64,000 bases of DNA from Paulownia fortunei (GCA_019321725.1 CM033111.1:2418001-2482000); one strand, 5' to 3'; positions 49,744 through 64,000 are shown, counted from the stretch's first letter. The notes: generated by a model not told the origin, from the sequence alone. Numbers and translations: made by a program.

Positions 49744-52700
49744 CAAGCTGTAAAACCCTTGCCGATCCCACGTGTGGCTTCCTTCTGATGAGCAACAGGG
49801 ACTGCACGTGTGAAACCTTGCCCCCACTTTTGATAATTTTTTATTGACTATAACAGTAATGATTGATGTGCTTTATGATGTAGTGAAATTCAAATACAGC
49901 GTTGAAGTTGTAACTTGAATAATTAACAACATATATATATATATATATATATGATAATCTACTCATAACAAAAATTATTATTACAATTTGTGGATAAATT
50001 TATCATTATTATATATGTACTATTAATTATTATTAATAATAATTTAAATAAACAAATAAATTTCTTTTCACTATATAAAATGTGTGAAAATCATTATTTT
50101 GACGAAATAAAAATTCTTTTATAATTAAGGACAACTTTTTTTTTACTATCTAAATATTGTCACTAATATTTTTTTTCTTGCAGCCTCTGCCATAGACATA
50201 AAATTTTCTAATTAGGCATTAACTAAAATACGACCTCAATTTTGTAGAATCTTAATGCTTCTTGTTGGCTTTTGCTAATTATCTATTAGAAATTACCTCA
50301 TCTTTTTTAGGTAGTATGATAGCGGCATTAACTGCCCTAATTAGTAGTATGTCTGAGTTTAACAGCAGAAGCTTGTAAGGATTAAAATTAGCCAAAATTA
50401 GTGGACAAAACAAGAACTGAGACAGGGTTAGAAACCAAGAAACAAGGGAGAAATTAGTTAATAATAAGGTGGCATGTTTGCTGTGTTCGTACCAAACAAG
50501 TTAGTTTGTTAGTCCATCAAGCAAAAAAATTGGGGGTTTATGTATTTTAGATGCACATATTGAGGAGAACATATAAAACATGCATATCCATGTGGTAGTC
50601 TCCACAAAATATTCTCCTAACACTAACATGTGATCGACATTGAAACATAATTTTAAAAGAATTGGACCTACACGAGAAAGGACATACATTCATATCAAGG
50701 GGGGGGGGGGGGGAACAAAACAAAAAAATAAATAAATAAAGTTTGTTTATATGTTAAAAATACCTTAATATTTGTTTTTTTGTTTTAAAAAAAATTGTAC
50801 AACTGGCATATGATCGTGGATTTCGTAGACATTTGATCAACTACACCATCATATGTCGTACTTCAATTAATATATTTTAAATTGTCATACGTGTAGATAG
50901 ATAGGATAGAGTCAGAAATTTTTAATTTTAGAGAATAATAAACAAAAAGATATTTTCAATCATGTGAAAGATAATTTCATTATTTTTAAGAGGAACAAAA
51001 TTTTAAACTTAATAAATTTATACACAGTATATAAGTTTATATAGAGTTAAAGGCTTCTCGAACATGAATATTGGAACAAGTAGAAAATATGTAAATCGGG
51101 AGGGAATAATTAAACAACTACATGTGTTTGTGTCTTGTATGTGCTAATCAATGTCCAAAAGAGATTAACTGGCACAATATTTGTACAGTCAGTGAGAGTA
51201 GGGTTAGGAGAGATAATAAGAGGCGAACCCACCATATAAAAAGTAGGACTGCTCCCATGATTCTGTTGGGTGTGTTCCCCTGGAACTACATGCATGATGG
51301 GTACTGCTGACTTCTTGGCCTTGGCTTTAGGGTTCCACCACCAATGAACCACTCAACAACAAGACAAAATCTAACCAGTAACATGGTAATGCAATCAACA
51401 AGGCCACACACACACACACAGTGAGAAAGAACAAGAAAACATCATCAATTTCGAGTACAAATTCAAACAACAATGTCAAGTTATATATCAACCATGAAAG
51501 TCAGTTAACTTTGTCCTGGAAGGCACAGGGCCAAGTGGGCAAGTGGTCTTATTGTCACCTTGCAAGTCTAGTAGGGTGGACAGCAAAATTCTAATATTAG
51601 GTAAATTACTGGTCTAAATTTGTAATAATGCAATAATTATTGGTGGTAACCATAAGGAAAGACCCAATTAATCGTACCATTTTCCGAGCTTATGATCAAA
51701 CACTTTAAGGATTTATGTCCTTTTCAGCGTCTCCATTGACTCAATTTTTGATCTGATCGAAGGACCGTCAATCTTGGAGATAAAAATGGCCGGTTCAAAA
51801 TGATGGTTTATCAAAGTCATGCAAAATCCACGGGAATGGTTATCTATAAATAGCCTCATATCAAGTAATTATAAGATAACTTATGTCTTGCACTCTCATA
51901 CGATATCTATTTAGAATAATTTCATTATTTGAATTAATTTAAATATTGAAGGATTTTGATTGTGATTGACCAAGCGAGCACAAATAATATTTCAAATCAT
52001 TTCTAAATTTAAAATATCAGTAAATCTAAATTATCACATCCCAAATTAAGATTCACTAAATCCCAAATTAGGTAGAATATTTCATCGAATGCAAGGCTTA
52101 CAATTTTGACTTACTAACTAGCAAGACAACAGAAGCTAGATGCTAGGTGCAGATTGCTTCTTATAAAATGGATGGACTTTACTAGGAAGGCAAATGAGTG
52201 GTTTGGAGCGGTCCGGATCTAATACAATATGGATTCAATTGATATGTCTAAAAAGACTAAAATTGATGTTGTAATAACACTATTAATGAGTTTATTTACG
52301 TCATTTCTCTTTTTTTAATGAATATGATTAATTCTACTCTAAAAATCAAATTTTATTTTAGAATTGATGCTTTCTGTTGGATCCAAATTGAGTCCAAAAT
52401 AGATCCATTTTGGATTCAAATGGATGCCCAATTACTCCAACCCACCATCAGATCAAATCCGACATAATGCCACCCCAAATTTGACCGTTAGCAATTATCA
52501 GACACAACCTACTTCCGGTCACTTTCTCTTGAGCTTGTTGAAATGTTTTGTATTTGGACTCAGAATTATTTGATCCGATCCAATTCATGTTTTGCATAAT
52601 ATGAAATGGAAAAAAATCAAGCTTTATCTGCGAAGCAGAGGGCCAAAGCAGTAACACGCTCTATGGTGGTGCGACCGTGATACAAACCTTGTTCGTTTTT

Positions 52701-53999
52701 AACTTGCCAAGTTGGATCCTACATATATAATAAGAATGTAAGAATCGACTGTTGAAAGAATTCGGGACGTAATGAATTCATCATCTTCACTCATAGTATA
52801 AGCTTTTTTTTATTAATTTCTTACTATTTTCTCATATTGTGAAGTTTGCTGGTAATGGAAATAATACTATATTTGAAAAGACTGATGGAGGATTGCACGT
52901 GAAATCCCACAAAGATATATGCTGTAGGGAAACAGGGTTTAATAGTCAAAAACAGTAAATCCTGAAAAAACTCGTTAGGAAGAAACATAAGTGATGACAA
53001 AAGGATAAAGAAGTAAAACCAATTAGGTGTCCTCTGCAGCAAAGTTTCTATCCTGTGGCCTGTGGGGTTTAGTCTGTGCCTCCATCAAAGCCTAACAAGT
53101 AAATTCAATCAATCTTATCAAAGGACATACGCTCATTATGTGAATGCCCATTTTTCAACTACCTCTTTTCTAGTAGTACTTTTGAGATTTTCCAATTTTT
53201 GTTCAAAGTCTGGTCTTATCATCGATCACAAGCCATTGTGGATCCATGAAAAATTCATACACAACCTTGTCTACACAAATACTAAGTAGTATTTGGATCC
53301 TTGAAATTATGTATAAACCAATTAAGATACATGTAGTAATAATATTTACACATTTTGCACATCAAACATGAACTATTGTACACAATTCGCATGTCAAAGA
53401 TAACGTACTATGTGATTACTGGTATGCTCTAGTAGCATAATGGTGTGTCACTTGAGGTTTGATTGACTTTGTCTCAACGAGGGAAAGTTTGAAATAGTTT
53501 GATTGACGTCGCATAATGGTGTATTACAAACAATTTCTTTTTCTTTTTTAACCATGGGAAATTGTAAATTAGGACTCTCCAGAGTTACAGTTTAATAGTA
53601 ATAGTAGTAGTAGTAGTAGCAGTAGAGTAGACAAGCAAGTAGGGTCAAAAGATAACATGCACGATTTTTACCGACGCTTGTGAAGTATCTGAAAAGGAGA
53701 TGGATTTCACAGGCATCCAAATACCAAATATAGATAGTAAAGGTAAGAGGTTAAACTGCCCTCTAATCTTTTAACAGTCAGAGTTCTGTAGCCATATTGA
53801 TGCACAGAGGGGGAGAGAGAGAGGTCTGAAAATTTTAATATACTAAAAGTGGCAAGTAAAGGTTGGTTTTCCACACTTTCCCATGATTTGGTAGATGTAA
53901 ACAACTCAGTGCAGTGAGTTTGTGTGAATAAGTGAAATGATGGTAAATGAACCCCCTTATATTTTTGCAGGTGCTGTTACACAAAGAAAGTGAGAGGAC
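49744..53999. other. Intergenic region with simple repeats
   Basis: No gene is supported. Landmarks are an AT dinucleotide run at about 49931-49953, a G run of about 15 bases at 50699-50713, a CA run near 51407-51421, and a GGATC-rich patch at 52205-52480 similar in style to 40750-41110. An AGT triplet repeat lies near 53602-53622. Confidence 0.4.
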
Positions 54000-56900
54000 T
54001 AGTATGTGGAATTTGTACTTATGGCCCCACTGCTAGCTCTCTTCCCTATTCCATCGATGATCCCTTCTGTTTTATGTAGTTGACGTCAACAGTACTCTTT
54101 TGTACAACTCCCTATCAAACACTGATACGCTGTTGTTATTAGGTTAGAAGCCAATAAGGTAGGGGCAGACTTGGTATTTAACATATGTTTGGTACAATGA
54201 TGTAAAGATGTAACAGGTGTATTTCGTGTGGTTGATAAGGACTTTTTTTGTTTTTTGTTTTTTTTCTTGCTGTGTTATGGGTGGGGGTCTGGTTCTTGGA
54301 TGGGTCAAGTAGTCAAGAAATTCAATTCTTGAATAGCCCTAGCAAAACTACACGAGTTGGATCACTCTCTCAATTCACTCTCTCTGCTAGTAACAGGATC
54401 TCGATTGATTTCCCTTCTCTTAACTACTCAAATGTTTCGCTAAGTTTGAAAATTTCATATATATGCACCCGATCATGATCATTTTTTCGGGCACTTATCT
54501 TTTCTTCATATTTTTATAAGCCAGTCATTGAAGTAACAGTATTACTTAAAGAGGAAACCATTTACAGCTTCACATCACACACAGTAAAAAGCAGGTAAAA
54601 GAGGCAGATTTCATTTTTTATTTTTTCACGACCAACCCTTTTCTGGGGAGTAATTACAAGCAATTACAGTTGATCATTTCCAAGAAAAAGAAGAAGCATT
54701 TAATCAGCAGCAGTGTCAGATTTGTTTCAAAGTAAGCATTGCATCACATAGTCAGGATATCAGATCTTAAGCCCTAACTGAATTTAGGGTTTGTCCTTTG
54801 TTGCAAATGGAGGGACAGATTTTAGGCACGCTTCAGCAATCGTACAATTCATGCAATGCACAGAAACTCTATTACTGGCCACTCTGCATAACCTCACTGC
54901 CCCTAGCTACCTCTGATCTAGTGTAGCAAATGCCTGAAACCATGCCCACTGGAGCCATTTATCTGAACAACAATTTAAATTCACCTTTGACTCAACTTCT
55001 TCATGGATCCCAGTTGTATAATTACACAACTAAGACTTCAATTAATAAAAAAAAAAGAGCAAAAATGAGAAAGGTCAGATGTTGTTCGCTAATGCATTCA
55101 GCTTTGAAATTCCTCAGTAGGCCATTGATGCTCAAGGTTTTTAATAGCCAATTTGTTGAAGCAAATAACATTTTTCCTGGCCTTTCTATGCTCAAAATAT
55201 ACAAGGGGGGGAATGGCCTAGCTTTCACCAGGCCTCTGATTTACCTTCTACACTAATTCAAACTCATACAAACAAGATAACTAGATCCCACATCTTCCCC
55301 AAAAGAATCCAGTAAACATATAAACAGAAGAAGGCAATCTTTAAGAAATATTAGATTACCAGTCATAAAAAGCTAGTATAATCTCTTACTTGGGGGCGGG
55401 GGTGGGGGGGGGGGGGTGGTGTAACATTTGATAACATGTATGCATGATGGGCTGGTAGAAATGATCAAACTACAAAAGTCAGCTACACTTTTATTTATGC
55501 TTCTCAAGAAAATTTTGAAAAATCTACATGTAATCGAAGATAGTTGTCCTTCATGTGCTCGAAAGCCTGCTAATTTTACTGTGTTGATCAGTGTATCAAT
55601 GAACTCATTGATACCGCACGCTGCAGCCACAGATAAAATCATACAAGAATCTACGACTCATTTTCTCCCCAATGTCACAGGCAATCCCCCTTTTAATCAC
55701 AAAAAAGAAGCAGCAGAACAGGGATCAAGCACAGTGGATTTGCTTCTCTTTCAGTACTCTGACTAAGCGAACGGGCAATCCACTAATCTCCTTTCAAGAG
55801 CTTCAAGCCACAATCATTTACTCCTTTGATCCAAGGAACCAGCATTGTTAGATTCTACTAACTGATTATAATGATTTGGAAACTCGAGCAAGGAAATCAA
55901 AAAAGGAAAAATCAAGTCTCAAGATGTATGAGCTCTATAGAAAATAGCTCAGCATGCCATCATTTGTTATATATGCACACACCAAAAACTGCTAATTAAT
56001 TTCTTTCCTCTTCTTTTCTTTTGGTTGGTGGGTGGGGAGGGGGAAAGCACTTTTCATTAAACTTTAAATGTGATCAAATCAATTTTCTCTTATTTAATCA
56101 GCTTAAAAATTCAAGTTAAACAGGATATAAAATATGGCTTCAGTTAAATAAAAATAGGCACAGTGCCCTCAGTAAGTGGAAACTTGCCTCAAGTAAAAGT
56201 GAGTTAACCATATTCCACAGGTAAAAATCAGAAATCTTTCATTGGAATAGCTCCAGAACTCTGCTCAAACACCCAAGAGCAAAATATCTTAAATCTGTAA
56301 TATACATTTTGATTTCCCCCCGTGTGAGTCTGTCACCTCCCAAGTTCAGAAGCACGAGCTTATGCTGACCAAGAATGAGAGGGCACGATCAGTGAATGGT
56401 TTCACGGGCTAAAGATGCTAAGATGCATAAAACAAGAACATTTAGAATTCTGTGTCAAATAAAACATATTCTAAAATTATTTCTACAAATCCCAGTCATT
56501 ACCGAATATTAATTATATCCATGAGTCACACTTAAAATGACGTGTAGGGTTTGATTTTTGTTGTCATTTAGATAAGCATAGTTACCTATTCATTTAACAT
56601 AGAAGAAGAAACAACTTCAGAAACATGTACGCACACAAAGAAACAATGACATTGCCAAAACCTCCATCCAATGTATTTACACGGGTCAACAAAACGCACT
56701 AAAGGTATATGTTTCACTTAATGGACACCAAGCGGGTTTCTCCATGTACAGATGTTATTTATACATACGTGTACATCATCCAAGAAGTTAGCAAAAGAAA
56801 CACTCCTATAATTATCAGGAAAGTATTCCTTAGCCCAAAAAGAGAGAGAGAACGCAAACTTACTCAATCATCATAACAAGAAAAGGATTTAATAAGATGC

Positions 56901-59034
56901 CCAGTGCTGATACTCGAAAGAAACCACCATCCTTCCAGCTGTACATTCCCATCAAGTTTCCAATGGGACTCCAAAAAACAATTCTCCAAACACAAAATTA
57001 GGGTATTAAAGAATGACACTGCACATGGATGACTGGCCAAATTGGAGCTCTACCTCTAATTCTCTCCTTAGTGGAGGCTTAATTGATCACATCTCACATA
57101 CATGATCATACCAATTCTATTTTCATTGTTTTGAGAACAATTTAACTTCAGATGTTTAACTAAGAAATTATAATTTTCTAGTTTCAGCATCATCTACAAG
57201 AAACCGTTGCAGAGATACTAATAAACAATGCAAGCAACCTTTCAGCAATCTACATATTGGCTCATGAGTTGAAAATTCATCATGGTTATAGCATTTTAGA
57301 GTTATCACCATTTCACCTGAGAACAATATTTAGCAGCGTGAAGCTAGTTCAATTAAACCGACAGTAACCTACATGTTAAGAGTTTCCCATTATCTGGAAT
57401 ACTCTGAAACTAGAGGGTATACCAGACTCTTATTCACCATATTCATAATGAGAAGCAATTCAGGAATCCCCTGTCACAACAAAAAGAAGAATGGAGTGGT
57501 AAAAAGTACAAACCTTACTGCATATGCTTTCCTAACTAATAATTTATGAACATGAAATCTCACTAAAGAAACATGGAAACCACACAGTGGCTTATGCTTG
57601 GCAGTAATTATTTGTTGCTTCTGCAGTTGGGCTTTTTCCAACCCATATAAATAATTAGTAAACAGACAGATCAGCATACTAAACTGTAGTATTGGAAGTA
57701 TTGAAATGTTGAGGAATTTTTTCTGCTCACTGCTGACAGAAAAGCAGAAGAGTAGAACAATTTGGATAAACAAACTGAAAGTTGAAGTGTGAGGGAGTAA
57801 ACCATCTCACATCTCCACTCAATTTTCAGTAGTCAGTGTATGTTTGACAGTAGAGTAAAAATGCATTGCATTATTGCTAAACAGGAAAAAAGATGTTAAA
57901 TGAACTACAAGTTTCTCATTCTCTAGCATATTTTATCTTCTGTTAGACATTTGATCTTCTCTATTTTCTTCAATTCCATAAGCATCACAAACTAACAAAT
58001 GGACGTTTAAAGTTCATATTCAAACCATCGACCTAAAGACAAACGAAACCAAGATCACACCATGTCATTTAATCTAGTATAATTTCTCTTTGAAATATTT
58101 TTCACAAGCCCATGTTCAGCCATGTTCAGCCAAGCAGAAATAACCCACAGCTGTTTTCAATTTGGTAGCCTGTAACTGCCATACGAAAAGACCTCAACCT
58201 CAACAGCACTTCCATATAACCTAGAATGTTATATCCTTTATCAACTCTATTCTGCATCATTCAAAAGGAACACGTCCCTTGTGATGTTTAAAAGTTTTTC
58301 CTCCAGCCCTTTTATCTTTAACAAGTTACAAGAGCCAAAGAAATTTTGTGGATGTTTCAAAATTGCAGCAGCATTCCTTAGTCAAATTGTTATTAAAGTT
58401 TTATTTAGAATCCTGATTCATCTAGGAGTAGTGTTTATTGAAGTTGATTAGATTAGTTTCTTGAATCAGGATTAGTGTTATTAAAATTGACAAATTATTT
58501 AGTTTCTATAAGCCCAAGTCTGTTATCTTGCAGAAGAAATGTTTAAGTTCTAAATATACTTTTGTAACATTCTTGTTTTCAACACTTTTGTGTGAATTCG
58601 CTTCAACAAGTAACTTGGTCCTGTGCATCTACAATTATGCCCACAAAGACACGCCTCTTTTTTGCTGCTTCATTCTTTTTTCCTCCTTGTTTTCTTTTCC
58701 TGCCATTCTTTTTGTTTCTTTCAATTCCAACAAACTAATACTATCTTTTTCTCATCATAAACTCACAACTTTATAAAGCCCTTCCAATAACAAAAGTAAA
58801 CATGAAAAAGCAGGTATATTATACAGTTTCTCTCCCATCAAAACTTTATCTGAATATAATTTCAAAGATAAGTAATCACCTTAACTGTCAGAACATTGTG
58901 TCGCACAAAAAACTTTTATATTCCAGTAAAAACATGTTCGGAAAGGCTAGCAATCTACAAGTCCATTATACACATTTCCATAATCATCCCAAGACAAAGA
59001 TATACAAATTTAAACAAGGACAACTTACACAATG
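54000..59034. other. Region of moderate composition with no recognisable gene
   Basis: Less AT-rich than 45-54 kb, but I could not assemble any known protein from it. Short open frames at 54930-55256, 55373-55766 and 57474-57773 show no domain. A G-rich tract lies at about 55391-55420. A 12-bp inverted repeat AATCCTGATTCA (58409-58420) pairs with 58462-58473. Part of this may be 3' untranslated sequence of the mTERF gene or of an unrecognised transcript. Confidence 0.35.
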
Positions 59035-59904
59035 CTACAACCGCCTCTCCTCCACCATCTGCAAACGTTTCTCAATCAACTGCACGTTGAATTCTCCATC
59101 ACTAACCTTCAACATCTCCGATAAAGACATCAAAAACCCATGCTCCATCAAAAGCCGATGGCGTGGCTTAATCTTCCTCTCCAAACTAAACGAAAAATAC
59201 TGAGGAAACCTCTTAATCTCCTCCACATTCCCCTTCATTTCCTTCAAAAAATACTCCACCTTCGGCCTATAATTGTTCTCCACGCTAAACGTCAACAACC
59301 CCGGCGACCTCAGCACCATATTCCTCACCTCATCATACTCAATTCCCAATCCCACTAAATACTCAATCTTCGGCACCAGCGTAGACTCGACGCTCGAAAC
59401 CAGCAGCAACGTGGTTTGTGATGTCAATTTATTCGGGCCTACAAAGCCCAATTCAGTTAAGAACTCAAATGTGGGCTTTAATTGGGCTTCCGGATCGGAA
59501 ACCAGAATCCGGGGGCACCGAGTTATCGACTTCCGGATTTCAGGAAACGGGAGTTCGATAGTATGCAGTAAAAAATCGAAAATTGGGTATATGTCAGCAT
59601 AAGGATCGGCGGTGAGGAGTTGAGGGTACATGTCGAGAATGCGGCTGATTGCAGAGAGTTCGAGGCCCATTGAAGATAGGCATTGAGTTATGGAGTGGAG
59701 GGTGGACAGAGGAGCAGAACGGAGATGAGGGTTTATGTGGAGGGCTTTAGTGGGATTTACTTTGAGGGATTGGAGGTAGAGGAGTTTCTCCCGAAATTTG
59801 AGGCCGGAGTCTGCGGTGGTGGTGGGGAGGGAGAGGTGGGTCTTGAAGGTGGCTTGGGTAATTGGGGGTTTGGATGGGGACAGTATTTGCAGTTGGAGAA
59901 TCAT
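59035..59904 (-). CDS. mTERF family protein, SOLDAT10/MTEF1-like
   Basis: Organelle-targeted nucleic-acid-binding protein of the mTERF family, whose members act in chloroplast or mitochondrial transcription, RNA processing or translation. Intronless, 289 aa, close to the 280-odd residues I recall for Arabidopsis SOLDAT10/MTEF1. The first 35 residues are poor in acidic residues and rich in Ser/Thr ([20 protein letters not shown]), suiting a chloroplast transit peptide. The rest is a run of about 30-residue mTERF repeats, each a helical pair with a buried proline: [37 protein letters not shown] and [13 protein letters not shown]. The ending [19 protein letters not shown] is typical of the last repeat. 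The start is the first ATG in the frame. The codons are GC-richer than the flanks, which confirms coding. Which mTERF subgroup it belongs to rests on length and overall feel. Confidence 0.85.
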   Translation of the reverse strand: MILQLQILSPSKPPITQATFKTHLSLPTTTADSGLKFREKLLYLQSLKVNPTKALHINPHLRSAPLSTLHSITQCLSSMGLELSAISRILDMYPQLLTADPYADIYPIFDFLLHTIELPFPEIRKSITRCPRILVSDPEAQLKPTFEFLTELGFVGPNKLTSQTTLLLVSSVESTLVPKIEYLVGLGIEYDEVRNMVLRSPGLLTFSVENNYRPKVEYFLKEMKGNVEEIKRFPQYFSFSLERKIKPRHRLLMEHGFLMSLSEMLKVSDGEFNVQLIEKRLQMVEERRL

Positions 59905-62900
59905 CTCTGGTGTAGCTGGAGTGTGAGGAGGGACTTGAAATTAATTGGTTATAAAACTGTTCACAGGACTGGTTGACATTGAACCAAATTTCAGAGAAAT
60001 GTCATTAATCACTCGTGTGCCTCAAATTTAATATTATTACATAGTTACGATGTTCAAAATTACATTATCTATGTCACACTAGCAATGTTACAGAAAATGT
60101 CATTACTCGTGCCTGAAATTTGAGATTATCACATAGCAATTTAAAATGATATTATCTATATCATACTAGACATGTGACAAAAAAAAATCGCGTGTCTTAA
60201 ATTTCATATTTATCATATAGTAATTTTTAAAATGACATTATCTATATCATAATAGAGGTGTTACAAATATATATGTATATATATTGCTCGTGTCTGAAAT
60301 TAAAGACTATCTTATTATAATTTTTACTCACTTTTTTCTAATATTACTAATATCACAAAGCAAAAATTGGGTTGGTGGCAAAACATATTTGAAGATAGGT
60401 AGTGGAATAATATTAAAAAAAAATTGAGTGAATTCACAGGTGTATTTTGAAATTTATCATAACCGTCTTCATAACATCTTGGCAAATACTTACATGTCCG
60501 TTTATGATATTGGAGCCCATGGATCCATAAGGGATATTTTAAAAGGGGATTATTAATGGGCCTGCATTCAGGTCTCTATCAACATTTAGTTCTGTGACCC
60601 AGACCACCAAAACTTTATCTTGGCCCAAATCCAATACCAAATTTGAAGTTTAGGTACTTTACATATCACAGGAGATTGCCAAAAGTTTGGGCTTTTTGTT
60701 ACAATGCAAAAAATATATATAAAAGTAACCACTATAAAAAATAATAATAATAATTTCAAATGAAATCTTGATTAGCCCTTGGCTTGTCAAACTAGATTTT
60801 GGTGGATTAATTATAAGCATGTCAAGATTAAAGTTGTGTGGCTCTTAACTTCGTAGGATTTGTAACCTACAATGGAGTACATCTAAAAAATTAGTTTTCT
60901 TCAGATTCATTTGGATTTATTCCATCAAAAACTGGCTTAAGCTAATAAATAGGATGAATATAAAAGAATTTTTAGCCCAATGTATATAGTCCTAAGCAAT
61001 TTGGAGCACGAATATTTTTTATGTAATGCTTGCAATCATTAATTATGTGGAAAGACATATATCAATGATCATGTTTTAAAATCAAAATTAATAAAATTCA
61101 CCTGTAGTATTAATATAAATCTTGGTGTTCCAGGAGTCCCCCGAAAATGATTAGTAAATTTCAAACAAACCGGTGGTTTTATTATCACTGTCGGAATACA
61201 TGATGTATTAAAGAATAATATTATCGGGTCCAATTCCAAATGCAAGAAAGAAGAAAGAGTGGTCTTTGTTTGTGTGGAAATGGGTTTTGTGTTTTTGATA
61301 AGATAACAGACTTTTAAGAGTCACGGGGCTCGAGAGTCGAGAGAAAAAGGTTGTGTTTGAGGGCGAGCCCAGAACAGACCTCTGATTTGACCCATTAGTG
61401 TCAGTCTCTCAAAACTTACCCTAGTCTAGTCCCCACCCCCATCCAGTGAAATTTTTTGAGAGGATCGTTACAACTTACAATACATTTAATATTTTATTAA
61501 TTTTGAAAAAATAAACAATTAAAATTATATAGGCTAAAGTTGGATTTGCAGGAGGTTGATTTTGATTTCTAGAAGTCACATGGGACATGCAGTCTAGAGT
61601 TTGCATCAAATACTGTGCAGGTCATGACTCATGACTTTGTTAGGCGTAAAGTCTTGGATGGCCTTACATATTTATATAAATGTGAGGAGTGCACACAATT
61701 CATCTATTGTTTATCTTTTCATTTTTATATATATTATTTTAGAGAGAATAGTATTAAAAAAAATTCAAAAAAAAAAATGAGTTCTAAAAATATGTTTGTA
61801 TGAGATGAAAAATAATGATTATAGTTTTATGATATTTTTTTTTAGAAAAAAATATTAAAATGTGAATAATTTTTGAAAATAATATGTAGATTGATGTGGC
61901 ATCAGATGATAAAAGTCTGCTCAAAAGTTATTGTTTATCGCGGTCGGAACATTACGATTTTATTTTGAATAAGATATATTGGGAAGATAACTCATCGCTT
62001 TTAAACCACAGATCACCTGCGAGCTCAATTGATGTGTGATAAATCGCTCTCCAACATAAATTGTTCAAAAGGCGGATGGATTGTGTGTACGGGGAGACAA
62101 TGCGATATTCCTACAAATATCGTCAAAATGATGTGATCCATTCTCGAATTTTTTTGAATATTTGAGAATCAACTCATAATGGTTCTTCGTCATCACAAAA
62201 TGATTGCAATAAGGATTCTTGCCCGCTATATAAACAACGATTAGACGTATTGGATAATCTTTTAATACTGCAAAAATTAATCAATAAAAAATTATAAATT
62301 ATAAATATTTAATGTAAATAATGTATATCATGAGATATTTAGGTGTTTATTACAATATTTAGGCAATATAGGCACTTTGCTTATCTAGATCTAATGGACT
62401 TATTTGTGCTATGTTGTACAGAAATTTAATATTTATTGATTTAGTTAAATTATACCTATTATATATGAGAGATAAAAGTATAATTAATATAATATTATTA
62501 TTTTTCTTGAAAAGATATTTTAGAAAAAACAAAAAACTCAGATAGGAAATCTTTTTACAGACTGAGAATAAGATTTATATGAAGAAGAGAATCTAGTAGA
62601 AGAGACAAAACTGTGCCTGGATTTCTTTTCCTTTTTTCTTTATTTTCCAAGAAGTGCGGATTTGAACACATTTCCCAAGGTTTAAATCGCATTCTTTGAT
62701 AAATGCGTTGAAAAAAGAAAGCGACTTTTGATTCTTCTCTGTGTGCTCATTTAAGGGTCAAATTCACATTTTTTTCTTTTTTTTTTTTTTTTTTTTTTTG
62801 TGGCAACTAAAACAATAAAGTTGAAAAGATTGGCTAAAATGATCATCAAATATGATTTATTAACATTTAAATGAAACAATAATTATAAACTTCTCATTAA

Positions 62901-64000
62901 TATTGGAAATGGCATCACCCTTATCTATGAAAATGTTGGTTGAGAAAAAAGTTTAGATATAATCAATTGAAAAAATATTTCAAACCAAACACATTTTTAT
63001 TTTTAAGAAAAAAATTACCAAAATAAACACAAACCCTTTTTTTTTCTGATCGAACAGGTCACGGACTTGTCAAACCCAAAAATATGAAGGATAACAAATT
63101 CATTTCTTGGAATCACACAGCCTGCCATGAATCAACTGTTAGAACACTTGGCTGCAAAATAAATAAATAAAAGAAAAGAAAAGAAAAAAAACAAAAAGTG
63201 TGGTGTTCATAACTCATGAGAGGTATTACCTAAAAACATCCTTGCTTATTCACCAGTGGATCTGAAATTGGGTTTGGAATGAATTTAAGACAGATTCTAA
63301 TAATGAAATTCAATAGAATTAGTTTGTCGTTAGCTAATTTAATTATTCAAGAGCCTATGATCAATTTAATAAAAAAATTAAGTCTCACAAATCACCACTT
63401 GAAAGTAAATTAAATTTTATTACAAGTGATTTATAACTATTCTGTAACTAATTTTTTTTTTAAAAAGGTGCATAAATAGGAGATGGAATATTGAGATTGA
63501 GAAAAAAGTGAAACAAAAAACTATAGGCAATAAAGTAAAGAGAAACAAGCAATTTCATTACTAGTCCAATTGAATCTACATGTTGCTTCCATACAAACCC
63601 AACCATAACTAGGGGATAACACCTTCAACCCACAAAGCTGGAAAAAAAAAAAGTACTAAACTAGAAAGCGGGTGGTAACACATCCACCTCAGCCACCTTC
63701 TGCCTTGCAACAGAAAGGAAAAAAAAGTAAAATAGAAAAAAAATCCCAAAAATAATAGCCTCAGGAATTAGGAGAAGCCCCTCATAAATTGAGTGCCTTC
63801 CTATTTAAGACAAGGACCATTTAAAACTAGCCCCCCTCATTTTGACCCTAGACATCGACTTCCCACTTTAAAAAAGTCACACTACTAATACTTGTGACCA
63901 TATATGTGTTGGTAATATCCAAACACCTAACTTGTACTAATTAAAACATCACACCTAGTAAAAATAAAATATTTTTTATTCTCGAGATCATTTGTTCTTC
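59905..64000. other. Intergenic region to the window edge
   Basis: 60.0-60.3 kb contains three diverged copies of a motif combining CTCGTGTCTGAAATT or CGTGTCTTAAATTT with ATTATCTATATCA about 60-100 bp apart, a minor tandem repeat. 60.3-62.6 kb is AT-rich without a gene; the 62-codon frame at 61615 has no domain. A T run of about 24 bases lies at 62776-62800. 63.5-64.0 kb is less AT-rich and could be the 3' end of a minus-strand gene beyond the edge, but I see no coding sequence. Confidence 0.35.

Noticed and set aside
59683..59976. 97-codon plus-strand open frame rich in Gly
   Set aside because: Antisense shadow of the mTERF gene, whose codon use and repeats are convincing.
1..64000. CRISPR arrays, rRNA and tRNA genes
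   Set aside because: No regular spacer-repeat array and no tRNA T-arm-like or rRNA sequence was noticed on either strand; the window is eukaryotic nuclear DNA.

Overview
This is plant nuclear DNA, most likely from a eudicot. The background is AT-rich, the genes carry GT-AG introns (often with AT-rich interiors), and the families are plant-specific: a Dof zinc-finger factor, a MYB-CC factor, an R2R3-MYB, a galectin-domain GT31 galactosyltransferase, an S-like RNase T2 and a PSY-type peptide precursor. I rebuilt exon structures by hand from splice sites, reading frames and family landmarks. No similarity search or transcript evidence was available.

Layout. 1.4-2.5 kb (+): S-like RNase T2 with two frame breaks, probably a pseudogene. 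5.2-9.1 kb (+): intact seven-exon GALT1-type beta-1,3-galactosyltransferase (633 aa). 11.2-11.9 kb (+): MPSR1-like RING-H2 E3 ligase with one frame break upstream of the RING. 14.5-16.0 kb (-): six-exon MYB-CC factor (347 aa) with a GC-AG intron inside its MYB domain. 16-23.5 kb: long stretch with no recognisable gene. 23.5-24.0 kb (-): three-exon, 95-aa precursor of a PSY-like tyrosine-sulfated peptide. 28.3-34.2 kb: a candidate 5.9-kb non-autonomous Helitron packed with internal duplications and a large palindrome. 35.1-37.4 kb (+): cycling-Dof-factor (CDF) gene (453 aa). 39.9-40.5 kb (+): CML45/46-like EF-hand protein (191 aa). 42.9-44.7 kb (-): MYB117/MYB105 (LOF)-type R2R3-MYB (419 aa). 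44.7-59.0 kb: mostly intergenic, with a possible MITE and a GC-rich palindromic island. 59.0-59.9 kb (-): mTERF protein (289 aa) resembling SOLDAT10/MTEF1. 59.9-64 kb: intergenic.

The genes do not form a pathway or operon. Their order matters instead: RNase T2, GALT1, MPSR1, MYB-CC, CDF and MYB117/105 match, from memory, Arabidopsis loci At1g26820 to At1g26780 together with the duplicated segment At1g69560 to At1g69580. The window therefore looks like a less fractionated version of one ancestral block. I found no new multi-gene system. The most notable items are the PSY-like precursor, the Helitron with its nested repeats, the GC-rich double-palindrome island, the GC-AG intron, and the frame breaks in two of the conserved genes.
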